Origin: Impatiens glandulifera
Lineage: Eukaryota; Streptophyta; Magnoliopsida; Ericales; Balsaminaceae
Direction of reading: 5' to 3'
Assembly (NCBI RefSeq): GCF_907164915.1
Contig: NC_061862.1
Location: forward strand, 142,281,913 to 142,345,912
DNA length: 64,000 nt
How positions within the stretch are numbered: the first letter of the stretch is position 1; each line of letters starts with the position of its first letter. The translations under genes were made by a program, and so were the position numbers. Shown one piece after another: positions 1 to 11,756 of the stretch. Below the pieces are notes generated by a model that saw only the letters and a list, made by a program, of their open reading frames with translations, was not told where the DNA came from and did no database searches.

Positions 1-19
1 TTCCAGAATAATTCTACAC

Positions 20-165
20 TCCCCCTCAAGTTGGGTAGTAGATGTTGAGACTGCCCAACTTGCCACATACTTCCTCGAGTCGGCTTGGTGAGTATGTCAG
101 CCACCTGATTGCGGGATGTAACGTAGAGGAGTGTAATAGAGCCTTGTCAGAGATTGAAGAGGGTG
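20..165 (-). pseudogene. 3' end of Copia pol (RNase H tail), frameshifted
   Basis: The minus strand encodes NQVADILTKP and then, one base out of frame, KLGSLNIYYPT followed by a stop just before the purine tract. This is the usual C-terminal signature of Copia RNase H. The frameshift and the loss of all upstream pol domains make it a dead remnant. Confidence 0.7.
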
Positions 166-235
166 TTGTCGATGAACTGTTGATGACATTCTTTCAATTT
201 GACTGATTCAAAAATCATGATTCACTTAGTTAGAG

Positions 236-302
236 GAGTGGCTCTTGGCTCTTGGCTCTTGGCTCTTGGCACTTGGTTCTTGGCTCTTAGCTCTTGGCTT
301 AA
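236..302. repeat. Short tandem repeat of GGCTCTT
   Basis: About nine imperfect 7-bp units (GGCTCTT, with GGCACTT, GGTTCTT and AGCTCTT variants) lie inside the deleted Copia element. The repeat is probably secondary to the internal deletion. Confidence 0.7.
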
Positions 303-583
303 CTCTTGAAGTGAAAAATGATAATTTTTTAACAGATAAAATGTTGAAAGAAATTGGTCGAGACATGAAGACGACGTTGCCAAAAAAGGAGAAAAAATAA
401 CTCGATACAGATTCGACTGAACTATGGAAAAAAATGAACTGAGATTTGTGATAATAATTTTAGAGAAATATGAGATTATAGAATCATTTGAGTTCTCCTC
501 CAATGGCTATTTCCACCATTGGAGGAGGCAGCGGAAAATTGTGAGTCGGTTTCTTCAAGATGAAAAAACCCGCTCTGATACCA

Positions 584-863
584 TGTAGAAATTTGAGAGA
601 GAATATTTTATTAATTTGTTTATTGATTGTTGTTCTTACATAAGACTGTCTAGTGCTTAAATAGTAAGATTACATTTGCAGAAAAGGAAAAAATTAAATA
701 GTAAAATAATGAAATTGATAATCAACGGCCAATTAGCAAATCAAGCAAATCAATTAGTCTAATTGATTGATTTACAAATCAATTAATCTGATTGCTTGAT
801 TTGCTGCTGACTTTCTCAACATTCCATTCTTGGAATTATTTTTTCTTCCAGAATAATTCTACA
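584..863 (-). repeat. 5' LTR of the deleted Copia element
   Basis: This 280-bp LTR begins TGTAGAA and ends TTCTACA, a perfect 7-bp terminal inverted repeat with canonical TG..CA ends. It contains internal imperfect palindromes built on AATCAATTAG and CTAATTGATT around 730-800. The sequence CCATT follows at 864-868, but the matching target duplication lies beyond the window. Confidence 0.8.
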
Positions 864-1833
864 CCATTGTTCCTAGGATGATACTAAATTGGAAGATTCT
901 GATGTTTATGCCACTTTCTATATTCATATTTAGGTTTTCCTAGTTCAGCATGTTTTAATTTTTCAAGAACCATGATTTCTTTTTATCAATAGGGTTTATA
1001 AAGCTTTTGTAAGTCTTCAATGGGTCCAATTTTTCTTGACTAGTTTGGAAGTAACTACTGTTGTGTTGTTTGAACCTTTGAAGAATGTGTTCTTTTGATT
1101 TATGTTCACTTTAATTAGTTCCTTGGTTAGTACTGAGTTAAGCTCAGATGTTTCAATTCTCAAAGTTGATGCTCTTGAAGGAGATGATAACTTATGATCT
1201 TGTATAGTGCAAGTTTATATGTGTTGCTATTTTGATTTAGGTTTCTCACCCATTAGAGTTCTTTTAAAACATTGTGGGTGAGGCATTGATATAAAAATGG
1301 TACATTGTTCTTGTGCTTTTGTACCATTGATTTTTCTGATGTGAAAGTAAAATCAGAAATAGAAGCATCATCATCTATCTTGCTTTCAAAGATGCTAATT
1401 TAATCATTATGTGCACCCAATTAAGATCTTGTTAATCATGTATTTTGAAGACTTTAAGGTAATTTCTCATTTAAATTATTTATATTAGAGTAAAAGCATG
1501 TCAAATAATTCTTAACATAACCTTCTTGATTCTGCCTTGGTGAATTTTCTCATGTGAATTATTAAAGCTTCAATTTCAGAGTTTGTTGTAACTTGTTTTA
1601 TTTTTTTCCATGAAAATTATGTTTGAATAGAATATACAAGATACATGAGTTCCATCTTTGTCTTTATATGCACAAAGAAATGACACTTTAGAAATTCAAC
1701 CGGAAGGATTAAGTAAGTGTTTCACATTTTTATAAATTTTGAATATAAATAGATTATATAAGTAATCTTCTCTCCATTGTTTACACTCTATTTTTTATTC
1801 AAATATAATATATTTTATTTTTAATACTTTTAA
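864..1833. other. AT-rich intergenic DNA, no gene seen
   Basis: I see no open frame, RNA gene or terminal repeat that can be supported in this stretch. It separates the deleted Copia element from the decayed transposase gene that starts near 1834. Confidence 0.5.
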
Positions 1834-2980
1834 TAGCTTTCTACCGGATGTTACGAGGATATTGAACAAAATAATAACGTTTTATTGGCAAGGCGGTCCC
1901 TACATTAATTAGAATGATGTGCCACTAAAAGTTAAAGAATTGCGGTGGCATCAATTCAATGTAAGTTAATTTTTTTTTTGGTTTATAGTAAATGAATAAA
2001 AATATGTTATAACTTATGACAATTGCGTTTCAAATACGATGAGATTCACACACCAGAGATTCGACGAATATTCAATAGAAAAGGGGGTGAAAAGATAAGA
2101 AATGTTGTATATCATGCGAAATGATGTAACAAAAAGTCATGGTTCGTTTCCGACCATAGTTGGGAAAAATGCAAAGTACTTTCGTTACTCCTGAATATGA
2201 GTGTAAAAGTAAGAAAACAAAAACAAGTCGAAAAGCAAATTCTGAGGAATCTATGAGGTCCTTATATTGTAGAGGATCCATAAGTATTCAAACACATAAA
2301 AGACGGCTTGTGAGTTTGTTAATCTTTTTAATTAGTAATATTTTTTTATGAATTAACTCATATATTTATCAATTTATATTATGTTTTTATATTCTCTTAT
2401 CTAGGAAGTGGAGTTAGGAAGGATACCAACAGTAATGAAGACTTTCGTGCATACATATCAAAAGAAGAATGACAACTGTAGTGGCCCACGAGCTGCTAAA
2501 GTAACCATATTAAATTACTTTTATATTATTTCAGTTTAAGATTAATTTAAAAAAATTAATCACATTTGTTTTGAACAATATTATTTGTATGTATTTTAAG
2601 GAAAAGTTTGTGAAGCTTAATGAAGTTAATGATAATTGTGACGAATCTAACAAACAAGCGAGGAATTATGGGTCATAGCGGTGGGTGACCCTAAAAAAGG
2701 AAGAATATTTGACATGGGCATAGGGGAAAGCTTTTGTTTGATGAATTAAGAATCTTCATCTTTACAAATCTAAAATTTTGTTGCAGGATTAAAGGATACA
2801 ATACAAAAGTTGAATAAAAATGATGAAGAAAGGAAAAAAAAATTGAAGAACTGATTGAGGAAAGAAGGAAAACAATGGAAGAAAAGATTCAATTGGATGC
2901 TGTAATTGCTGATCTTCTAAAATGACTAGAAATTATGCGGGTCCAAATGAACGAAATGATGACAACATTTAAAAGTTAAA
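1834..2980 (+). pseudogene. Decayed En/Spm-type (Transposase_24/TNP1-like) gene with introns
   Basis: Broken coding blocks are separated by intron-like gaps. The first (1834-1960) encodes KIITFYWQGGPYI, a stop, then DVPLKVKELRWHQF, and ends at a GTAAG donor. A second block (about 2030-2300) encodes KYDEIHTPEIRRIFNRKGG and then decays. A third (2405-2499) encodes LGRIPTVMKTFVHTYQKKN. A fourth begins after an AG at 2600. The last (2786-2979) is a charged, probably coiled-coil tail with ERKKKIEELIEERRK. Block order and the LGRIPT..VHTYQKK motif fit the plant Transposase_24/Ptta family that accompanies CACTA transposons. Several in-frame stops show that it is dead. Exon limits are approximate. 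Confidence 0.55.
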
Positions 2981-3900
2981 ATACCTGACAACGAAAATGT
3001 ATGAATTTCAATTTTACTAATTATCTATTATGTTATTTATATATTGATTTAAATTGATATATGTTTGAAGATCGAAGCTTTGTTGAATCCTGTTGATATA
3101 TGTTTGAAGATCGAATCTTTGTTGAATCACGTTGATATATACTTGGTGCTTAAAGAATCAATGAGTTGCGTTTATGAATTGTGTTAGTGAGTTTTGTTTT
3201 TGAATTTTATTAGTATTAGTAATTTCAAGAATGTCATTTGATATATGTTTTAGTTTTAATGACTTTTGCTTAAAGTTTAATTTGAATATACTTTGTGATT
3301 ATAGATGATTGACGATGTTATTTTGATTTATGATATTTTGGATGTATTTTGTGAGAATGAATGATTGATTATATTATTTAGTTTTAATATAATTTTTTAA
3401 AAATATAATATAAAATTTAGGTAAAAAATTAAATTATAAAATATTAAAAAAATAAAATTTTCGACGGATATACCCATAAATAACTTGGGATGAATTGTGG
3501 GAATGAATGTCGAAAACATTAGAATAAATATTTATTCGGTAGGAAAATTCGTTTTCGTCATATATATTGTCGAATATTTCGTCACTAATATATCGTTGTA
3601 AAACCCGTCGCCAATATTTTTCGACTAATATTTAATCGTCGGAGTATTAGCGAGTAGCGACACTTATATTTGTGAAAAAAAATTATATAGATGAAAAAAA
3701 CGTCCCAAATTATATATTCGTCAGAATTTCTATCGATAAATTCCGTCACAAATACATGTTTTTTTAAGTGGAAGTATAGAATAATATATAATATAATATT
3801 AACATTATGAATATTATGAATATTTGCTTGATTATTGTGAATGAAATTGAAGTTTTTGTTGATTTTTTGAATGCTCAACATAGTTTGTTTTAAGGAAAAA
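2981..3900. other. Probable CACTA subterminal region with a small direct duplication
   Basis: Downstream of the decayed transposase, 3056-3140 holds a direct duplication of about 45 bp around TGATATATGTTTGAAGATCG. From about 3460 to 3780 short motifs such as CGTCGCCAATA, TTTCGACTAATA and ATTAGCGAGTAGCGAC recur in both orientations. This resembles the subterminal repeats to which CACTA transposases bind. I found no CACTA terminus or 3-bp duplication here, so the element edges are not defined. Confidence 0.35.
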
Positions 3901-4480
3901 TTATGTCCTTTGACTGTCTAAACTCTAAACTGATTAAGGTTATTTGAGGCCCAAAATATGTGTGTGGCATTTTAAATCCCCAACCTGCAACTCGGTATAC
4001 TGATTTTAAGTGGCCCACCAACATCAAACAAATTCACATTTTGATGTCTACTTAAGAAATGATTTAATTCTTCAAGTTGATAAAAGATAAATATAGTTAT
4101 AGAAAAAGATACAAATAAAATACAGAAAATTTTAAAAAAAAATTAAAAAAAATTCTTTGTGTACTTGAAAAATTAAAATTAGTGGTGTCCTTTAATTATT
4201 ATTATTTTAAAAGGATCAAGGTGAAGACGTGAACCCTTGACCCTAGAAAATTCTATAATCTTAATAATACAAAATTTTACGCGGTGAGATTTAAAATAAT
4301 AGGTTAAAAATTTAAAATTGACCTCAATAAGATACATAATTATCATTAGTTTCATATTATATTTAAAGATATGTGGTTATAAGATTATTGAAATGCACTC
4401 TTATTAGATTTATTTCAATTAACAAGATAATATATTAATATGAAATCCATCTAAACAGGTTTCTTTAAGATAAGTTTACT

Positions 4481-4483
<3 letters not shown>

Positions 4484-4529
<46 letters not shown>
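4484..4529. repeat. (TA)n microsatellite
   Basis: About 23 uninterrupted TA units lie in the AT-rich 3' flank of the receptor kinase gene. The surrounding 3900-5177 holds no gene that I can support. A short CTCTAATGTCCTCAACAT duplication lies at about 4628-4667. Confidence 0.9.
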
Positions 4530-4533
<4 letters not shown>

Positions 4534-5177
4534 TATAATAAAGGAGAAGAAGAACTCCCAACTATTTTTTATCCTTTATTCTAGCTAAAGGCAACCAACC
4601 ATATGGGTATATATCAACATTTCTATGTCCTCAATATCTCTAATGTCCTCAACATCTCTAATGTTCTTAGCGTTAACTGTGTTTGTGAATTATGTACTTA
4701 ATCTGCAGGATTATCCGCACTCCATAAGAGAATCGGAACTCATCATTCTAAAATAATAATAATAATTATCATTAATTCAAATAAAAATTACAATACAAAA
4801 TTAAATATCAAATAAAATAAAATAATCAAACTATATTAAAATCTAGATATTAAATAATATTATAAATTTATAAAACTTAAATTTCCTTCCAGAAAGCTTT
4901 TTTTTTTAATAAACCATATCTAACCACCAAATACAAACTCATTTGAATTTGGTAATAGAAGTATGACAAACCACTCCAACAATGTAAAAAAAAATCTCAA
5001 ACTAAGTGTTATTATCAATAGTAACACCTAAAAAGCACCCCTTCATTCATGTAATAAAATATTATGCTTGAGGTGCTCTACTTTTGTAGCAAGGAGAGAC
5101 ACTTTCATATAGATATAGATATAAAAAGACTTATTATGGATGACAAAGTTCCAATCTTTTGGGTATAAATTGTTAAG

Positions 5178-8100
5178 TTATCTTGGAGAAATAGTAGAGT
5201 AACTACATGTAGCATGGGAATTAGAAGGCATAGTAGTAGTTGTAGTTTCCATTGAGTTGAAGTGATTGAACTCTCTTTTCATTGCTTTATACACATTCTC
5301 AAGTCCTTCTTCCACCAACTCTAACACAGTTTGAGGAATTGGTGGCATGTTTATCTCAACTGACTCTTCTAACATCTTCACCACTTCTCCCATTGTAGGT
5401 CTCATTGAAATATCATCTTGTATGCACCACAACCCTACTCTTAGAGCCCTCAACAACTCCTCTTCTTCAACCGCACCTCCTAACCGTCTATCCGCCACTT
5501 TCAATGCCCTACCATTCGACATTTCCTTAAAAGCCCATCCGGGATAGAAAAATTCATCCGGACCGTAAGACATATCTAGGTTTCTTCTACCACCCACAAT
5601 CTCCAATAGAAGCATCCCAAAGCTATAAACATCTGCTTTGACCGTTATTGCACGATTACTTATCCATTCGGGTGCTAAGTAACCTCTTGTTCCACGAACC
5701 ATTGTGACAACATGTGAATGCTCCCTTCCCATTAGTTTTGCCAAACCAAAGTCCGAAACCTTTGGACAAAATGTCTCGTCGAGGAGAATGTTTTCCGGTT
5801 TTATATCGCAATGTATTATTGTGTTTAGACATTGTTCGTGGAAATACGCGATACCCTTTGCAGTCCCCACAGCTATGTTGAAGCGAGTTGACCAATCCAA
5901 CAACCGGTCACGACAATCTCTCGATAAAAATATCCATTTATCCAAAGATCCGTTCTTCATGAACTCGTACACCAATAGCCTACATGAATCCGTGTTTTAA
6001 ATATAGAAAGTGTTTTCAAATGAACAAACGTCGACAACACGTACCTGTGTGATCCTTCCGATGAATAACCGCGAAGGCGAACGAGGTTCACGTGATGCAT
6101 CGATCCTATAGTGTTAACTTCGGTGATGAATTCCTTATGCCCATGTGGTAAAACCTTTTCAAGTTTCTTAACCGCAATCAATGTACCATCTCCTAGACTC
6201 CCCTTGTAAACGCTCCCAAAACCACCTACAAAAAGCAAATACGTTTTGTTTTATTATATGGATATCGATATCGTTCTCCCGCGATTGCGGTTCAACATCG
6301 ATTAAACTTACCCGTTCCGATCAAGTTAGCAAAATTGTTTGTCTTTCCCTGCAAATCACGATAGCTAAAACTAATGGGAGCACCCGTTTGAATCCACGAA
6401 TTCTCAAGTGCTTTCCTTAACAATCTCCTTCTATGAATATTAGCATAAAGCAAACAACATAAAAGAGCAATAAGAACTCCCATGCTCAAAACAACAGGAA
6501 GCACCACAAGTCGGTTTCGTTCACTTGATGACAACCCATGCTTATTATAATCACCATCCCGACCCGAACCGTTCTTATCCACTTTCACAAACAGGGTCGC
6601 CCCCGTATCCTCAAACCCCCCAAACTCCAAACTTTTTAATATCCAACAATAAGCTTTTTCCTCGTTCAAACCCGAAACCGAAGCCACACAATCGCAATCC
6701 TCTACACAGATATTCCCGCACTTGGATACCATCTCTGCGTCGCTGTAATTCGCAATAACCGACCAATCGGAAAAGAAATAGTTCGTTTGTTGTATTGTCA
6801 CAGCCTTGAATTGCGATTGGAGATTATTCTCATGGTTTGGACCACATTTTCCAGTGGCAGAGGAATTCGAATAACATTGTAACTCTGTTTCATATTTAAA
6901 TGATCCCGGTAAACAATCACAAGAAGCATTGGTCTTGCTTTTATCAAGATTACATATTCCATTTCCACAAATTCCAGCAATCTCACATGGGTTTGAAACC
7001 GCAGCCCATTCCGACACCCATTGTCGTGACCCATTAAAATCTTCATCCCATCTATATAATCTCAAATTCCCATTACCTTCAAGTGTCATTCTTCTGATTG
7101 TATTTACCCGATTATAACTCTGGTTTGTACCCATGAATAGACTTCCATTATCATTATCATTTTTATAAACATAAACAGCTCCATCTGAGTATGAACCATA
7201 GACAATACCAAAACTCCCGGCATCATTCAAAATTGCGATAACTTCTCCGGTGACATTTGATATGTCAGGACCAGACCAGTATGAGTAATTGTTCTGAGTT
7301 TGGGGGATGTTATAGGAAAGAGCTAGGCTTAATGAAGTGGGTTGTTGAAGCATTTTTAAAGTGTAATAGCCGCCGTGAGTAGGAGAGGATTGGGAGGTGA
7401 GTTCTAAAGAGACTGTTAGTGGTTGGCCGGGGAGAAGAGTGTCGGATGGATGAGAAAAACTTTGCCATATTATTCGGTTGTTCGAACCGTGGAGAATAAG
7501 GTTTCCATTTTCTGACATAACCGCTTGTGTAACATCGCCGGTGGTGGTGTTGGATGTCCATACGGTGGTGCGACCGTCGATGAGGAGGAGGTTTCCGGTT
7601 GTGTCGAGCTCTAATATGGCGTCTTTGCTTACAGGGGAGTTTCTAGTTAGAAAAATGACAACAAGAAGAAGAAATTATTGGCAAAATACAGATATATCAA
7701 AATTTATTTGAAATTTAAACTAGAGTTGCAAAAAATTTCAAATAATGTAATATTCTATCAATCATTAATCACTTACTTTATTCAAATCATGATTCAAAAG
7801 ACAATTTTAAATAAACAAATAAAATATAACTTTTCATTCAATAATAAAGATTTTTGAATAAGGCATTTTTTCTATTTGAATAATTGGTTGGGTTATTAAA
7901 TAATTTACTACCATCTCATTTAAAATTGTTAAAATTTGAAATTTAATTTTACAATTTAAAGATTTTAAAGTAGAATAACAATCCTATTTTGTTAAACTTT
8001 TATCATTTTAAATGTACACTAATAATATTTTAGATATTACGAGTTTATAAATAATTTTGAAAAAATAATAATTTATATTTATACACAAAATAAAAGTGAT

Positions 8101-8981
8101 TATTTATTCAAATAAAAGAATTAATATATATAACTAATTTTATAAATATAATTTTTTATAATTTCATTACTTATTATTTAATGTTATATTTAATTATATA
8201 ATTTTTGAAAAATAGTTAAGGTATAAAATTATTTAATTATATAAATAATAATAATAATAATAATATATAACTAATATTTTTTAAAATAAACTTCATACAA
8301 TCTTAGCGCGCGTTTACAATTATCAATATTTTGAGCTAAACTCTAGCTCTATTATAACTATTTTAATCTCACATATATTTTCATTAATCAACTCAATTAA
8401 TTTATTAACAAAAATAATAATAATATATTATTTATTTATTTTTTTAAAATAATTTTTAAGAAAAATATTAATATTTTTTATGTCTTCTCACAAATAACTC
8501 AACTTTTCATAAACCTATATCAAATTTTTTTTTTTTTTTAAATAACTAATAACTCTAACCAAGCAGATTCCTTTCTAATTTCATTATTCCACTTATTTGT
8601 TGTGAACTATTTTATAAATCAATCCAAATCTCAAATAATTTAACAATTCTATCAATCATTATTGAATTACCAAATCTTCAAATAACATAAGTTAATTATA
8701 AGTTAAAGTAACACAAACACTTACTGATTAGCTGACCAAACGAGATCGCGATCCCCGGGAAGTTGAGCAAACCAAACCGCGAGATAGTAACGACCATTAG
8801 TACCACTTGAAACGAAACCAAACGCAAAAGTGCGGTTATCAGACAGCCATGCCGTGTTATCTTGTTTAGCTAACAATCTTGATCCTAATGAAATCCCGCC
8901 ATACACAGATGTGGGTAGCTTAGCTAGAACAAGAAGAAACAACATAATCATGATTAGTTTAGAAAAGAGAGAAATATTCAT
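5178..8981 (-). CDS. G-type lectin S-receptor-like serine/threonine-protein kinase (At5g24080-like)
   Basis: A plasma-membrane receptor kinase with a predicted 856-residue product from four exons: 8981-8725, 7642-6312, 6225-6045 and 5979-5178. The introns are GT-AG (about 1.08 kb, 86 bp and 65 bp), the lengths sum to 857 codons, and no frame is broken. Domains in order: signal peptide (1-28), mannose-binding bulb lectin (about 35-150), Cys-rich EGF-like stretch (305-330), PAN/apple domain (about 367-439), transmembrane helix (464-486) and kinase (from about 526). Kinase motifs are the loop GTGGFGSVYKG, Lys549 in AVKK, HCDIKPEN with Asp648, DFG at 666-668 and GTRGYLAPEW. HCD replaces HRD, so it is a non-RD kinase, a class often tied to immune signalling. 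The ATG at 8981 was chosen because it is the first ATG before the hydrophobic signal. The kinase closely matches the Arabidopsis At5g24080 type as I recall it. The ligand is unknown. Confidence 0.93.
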
Positions 8982-9138
8982 AGCTGCCAAAGATGTCAAA
9001 TACTATAATGAGCTCATGTTAAAAGATATAAATCACTAAGGTTTCCTTTTTTTTTTTGTCGTGCCAGGTGGACATGGTGGGTGAGCTAGAACGTTGAAGA
9101 TTATGGTCGGTCTAGATCAATTATTGAATCATGGGATT

Positions 9139-9151
9139 TATTTATATATAT
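9139..9151 (-). promoter_or_regulatory. Candidate TATA box of the receptor kinase gene
   Basis: On the minus strand TATATATAAATA lies about 160 bp upstream of the ATG at 8981. That would leave a 5' leader of roughly 130 nt. The position is plausible, but the flank is AT-rich, so a chance match is possible. Confidence 0.35.
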
Positions 9152-10208
9152 ATGGGGGCACGTGTTTAAATTTATGTGGATTTCTTATCATGGAGTTATA
9201 TAGACATATTTGTCAAATGAATTATGATGATGAAGCAATGTCGCTCTCCAAAATAAACATTGTATTTAACATTTGTTTTTTTAGGTATTTTTTATTACAA
9301 AAATAATAAAAAGTTGATTTATCTCTTGCAACAACCCAAAAAAAAAAATAGTAATTTAAAAATTGATTAAAATGAAAAATAATTTAAAAATTACTAAATT
9401 ATTATTTGAGGCTCGAATTTAAGTTGTTTTCACTGAATGAGACTCGAATTTTGAATTATGTCATAAGAACTCAAATTATCTTAATTTTATTTATTTGAGT
9501 ATTTTCTCACATGGACAAAATGTCTTTCTTCTTATTATAATTTATTAAATTAATTTATTACGTTTGTAAATTGATTGATATTTAAAGATGTTTTAAACGT
9601 ACATTTTTTAAATGAGTATTTTTCGAAAAATTTGGTAAAGGTGGGTTGGGTTATTAAAAAAAGTATAATCTCAGACAAGATTTGAGAAAATCCGAATATA
9701 GATAAATTTGATATTATTTATGTTGTTTGCGGGTTATATGTTTAATCCCATGTGACCACATTTTTTTTATATTATTTATGTTTTATAAAATTTCGAAACG
9801 ACATAACTTTGTGTATTATTTAACATTTTGAACGTATTTTTGTTTTAAATTAAGTATTTTTTTTCTAGATATACACGTTTTAAAATATTGAATGTTTGAA
9901 TGGCTTAAAAAATTTGTGATACATGAGAATAGTTGAAAAAATCAGAATAAAGAATTGCTATTATTTTTATAAATATGTTAAACTAATTAAGAAAATAAAA
10001 ATATTATATTAAATAAAAAGATAAATATTTGTCCATTCATGGGAAAGTCATGTATAAGATTGTGGTAGTTTAGCCCATAGAGTGAAAATAATCCAAAAAT
10101 TTGAGCCCAAACAACATTTGAAAATATGAAAAATAGAAAAAATAAATGTAGTTTCAATAGTGGAGAAGGATCGGATATTATAAAAACTAGTATGTAGCCC
10201 ATGCATTT
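9152..10208. other. AT-rich intergenic DNA, no gene seen
   Basis: There is no supported gene between the receptor kinase promoter and the left edge of the Ty3 element. Open frames here are short and of low complexity. Confidence 0.5.
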
Positions 10209-10402
10209 TGTCATGGACTTGGTCTTTTCACCAACGATCCGTGCGACACTAGTTATGATCTTCGCAAGATTGAATAACTAGTCAGCCTTACTCAAATTAA
10301 CACTTAAATAAACACTTGAATAAACACAAGAACTTTAGAGAGAGGAAATAATATATTGATAAAAATACTTCGTGATTTACAATGTAATACTTCAAAGGTA
10401 TT
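10209..10402 (-). repeat. Chromovirus 3' LTR, outer part (split by insertion)
   Basis: This matches the left part of the 5' LTR at 44187-44395 with scattered differences. It breaks at GTATT (10398-10402), where the plus-strand Sirevirus inserted, and resumes at 25264 with the duplicated GTATT. Confidence 0.9.
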
Positions 10403-11717
10403 TGTTAGATAAAATCAGACTGGTTCAAATAAACCTAACTTAAATAAACTTTCCATGCAGGAACAAGGAACCGGACCGGACAAACAAAAGAACCAGCTAA
10501 GAAAACTAGCCGGTCAAGCTAGTAAACCGACCAAGAATACCTGGAACTTGACCGCACAAAGAAAGGATCGACCAAAGCTTAAAACCGGAAACATCAAACA
10601 GCCGATCAGCCACAAGGCAGAGGAATAACCGGAAGAAGACCGGTTACATCACTCATACCGAAAGCCATTCGGTTAAGTCAAATGACCGACCAGTACAAGA
10701 AGACAATTCAGGTATCTGCTGAGAATGATACCAAAGGAACAGACTGAACACTCCCATATCCATACAAGTCTGAGGAAAGTCTGCAGGCTGCAGAAGACAG
10801 TCCTGCTGGATCTTTCCACTTCGGGATAAGTCAGAAAGGAGATCTTCCAAGTATAGACAACTGTCCAACAGACAGTGCCTACATTGAGTAAAAGACAAAC
10901 CCAGCAGGTCTGTCTTACATACCGGAAGAATAGACTGCCAAGTCTGAGGTTGACCATCAGGTCTGAGGAAACGACCGCAGGTTCTGAATCAATGAATCAC
11001 TGAACTTCTGCATCTCTGATCAGCCAATCAGATTCAAGGTAGTGAAATATGACCGTTGGCATATTTCACCTATAAAAGGGGCAATTGAAGAAGAGTAAAT
11101 GTGGGACAAGTGATATACAGTGAAACAAGTGAGAAATTCTAAGAGCATTTACTCTACAAGTGATAAGACTGTGCTGTTTTAAGAAAACCTAAGTGCTAAA
11201 GTTAAAGTGTGTGTTTTACAATTTCGGTGCTAATTGTAAGAGTGTCATCGAGCAGGAAATAAGTCTCGATCGGATTGTACTTGTATTCCTTAGTGAATAT
11301 CCCTCTCGCGGTTTCGAGAGGAAGGGGTGACGTAGGAGTTTATCTCCGAACATCCATAAAATCGGTCTTGTTATTTACTTTCTGCCGGCTCCATTGTCTA
11401 ACCGATTTACATTAACTTAACTACACCGCTCTAAACTGATTCTATATTATCCATACCGAACCACCAGGTTACCGAAACCGACCCACCATTTTTCAAACCT
11501 CCATCATCCGAAACCGGCCTTGTCCATTATACAAGTGTGCTGCTTCAACCTGAAAGCAAACCTCTTCCGTGCTTGAACCTAGTTCAAGGGTTTGTGACAG
11601 GTTGTGTAGTATTCAAACCCCGGTGTTAATCTCTAACAGGATTAACCACCACCCTTCGAGTGAGAACCGCTAACCGGTCCAACCCCCGGTCCTCCAGCGG
11701 CTACCTAGATCCTAACA
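10403..11717 (+). repeat. SIRE-1 5' LTR with promoter
   Basis: The 1,315-bp LTR runs from TGTTAGAT to CCTAACA. A clear TATA box, TATAAAAG, lies at 11071-11078. About 250 bp downstream (11324-11360) is the block GGGGTGACGTAGGAG..CTCCGAACATCCATAAA, shared with the other Sirevirus LTRs in the window and probably part of the R region near the polyadenylation site. Confidence 0.92.
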
Positions 11718-11719
11718 AT

Positions 11720-11731
11720 TGGTATCAGAGC
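11720..11731 (+). other. SIRE-1 primer-binding site
   Basis: TGGTATCAGAGC, complementary to the 3' end of initiator methionine tRNA, starts two bases after the LTR end. It is identical to the site of SIRE-2 (38911-38922) and SIRE-4 (58723-58734). Confidence 0.9.
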
Positions 11732-11756
11732 AGTTAGTTTCAATACTCAAGCAAGC

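Larger units (their letters stand above)
1..863 (-). mobile_element. Internally deleted Copia LTR retrotransposon (Ale/Retrofit-like)
   Basis: Read on the minus strand, the element runs from a complete 5' LTR (584-863), through a primer-binding site (572-583, GCTCTGATACCA on the plus strand, complement of methionine initiator tRNA), to a purine tract (19-29) and the first 18 bases of the 3' LTR, which leaves the window at base 1. The two LTR ends agree: TTCCAGAATAATTCTACA occurs at 1-18 and again at 846-863. Only about 550 bp of internal sequence remains instead of the usual 4 kb, so gag and most of pol are gone. The lineage is inferred from the very short LTR. Confidence 0.8.

Noticed and set aside
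8997..8999. Receptor kinase start upstream at 8999
   Set aside because: That codon is TTG. The first ATG in frame is at 8981 and directly precedes the signal peptide.
10653..10957. Minus-strand open frames in the SIRE-1 LTR, repeated at 24219-24503
   Set aside because: Present because the LTR is repeated. Antisense to the LTR promoter, with no homology recognised.
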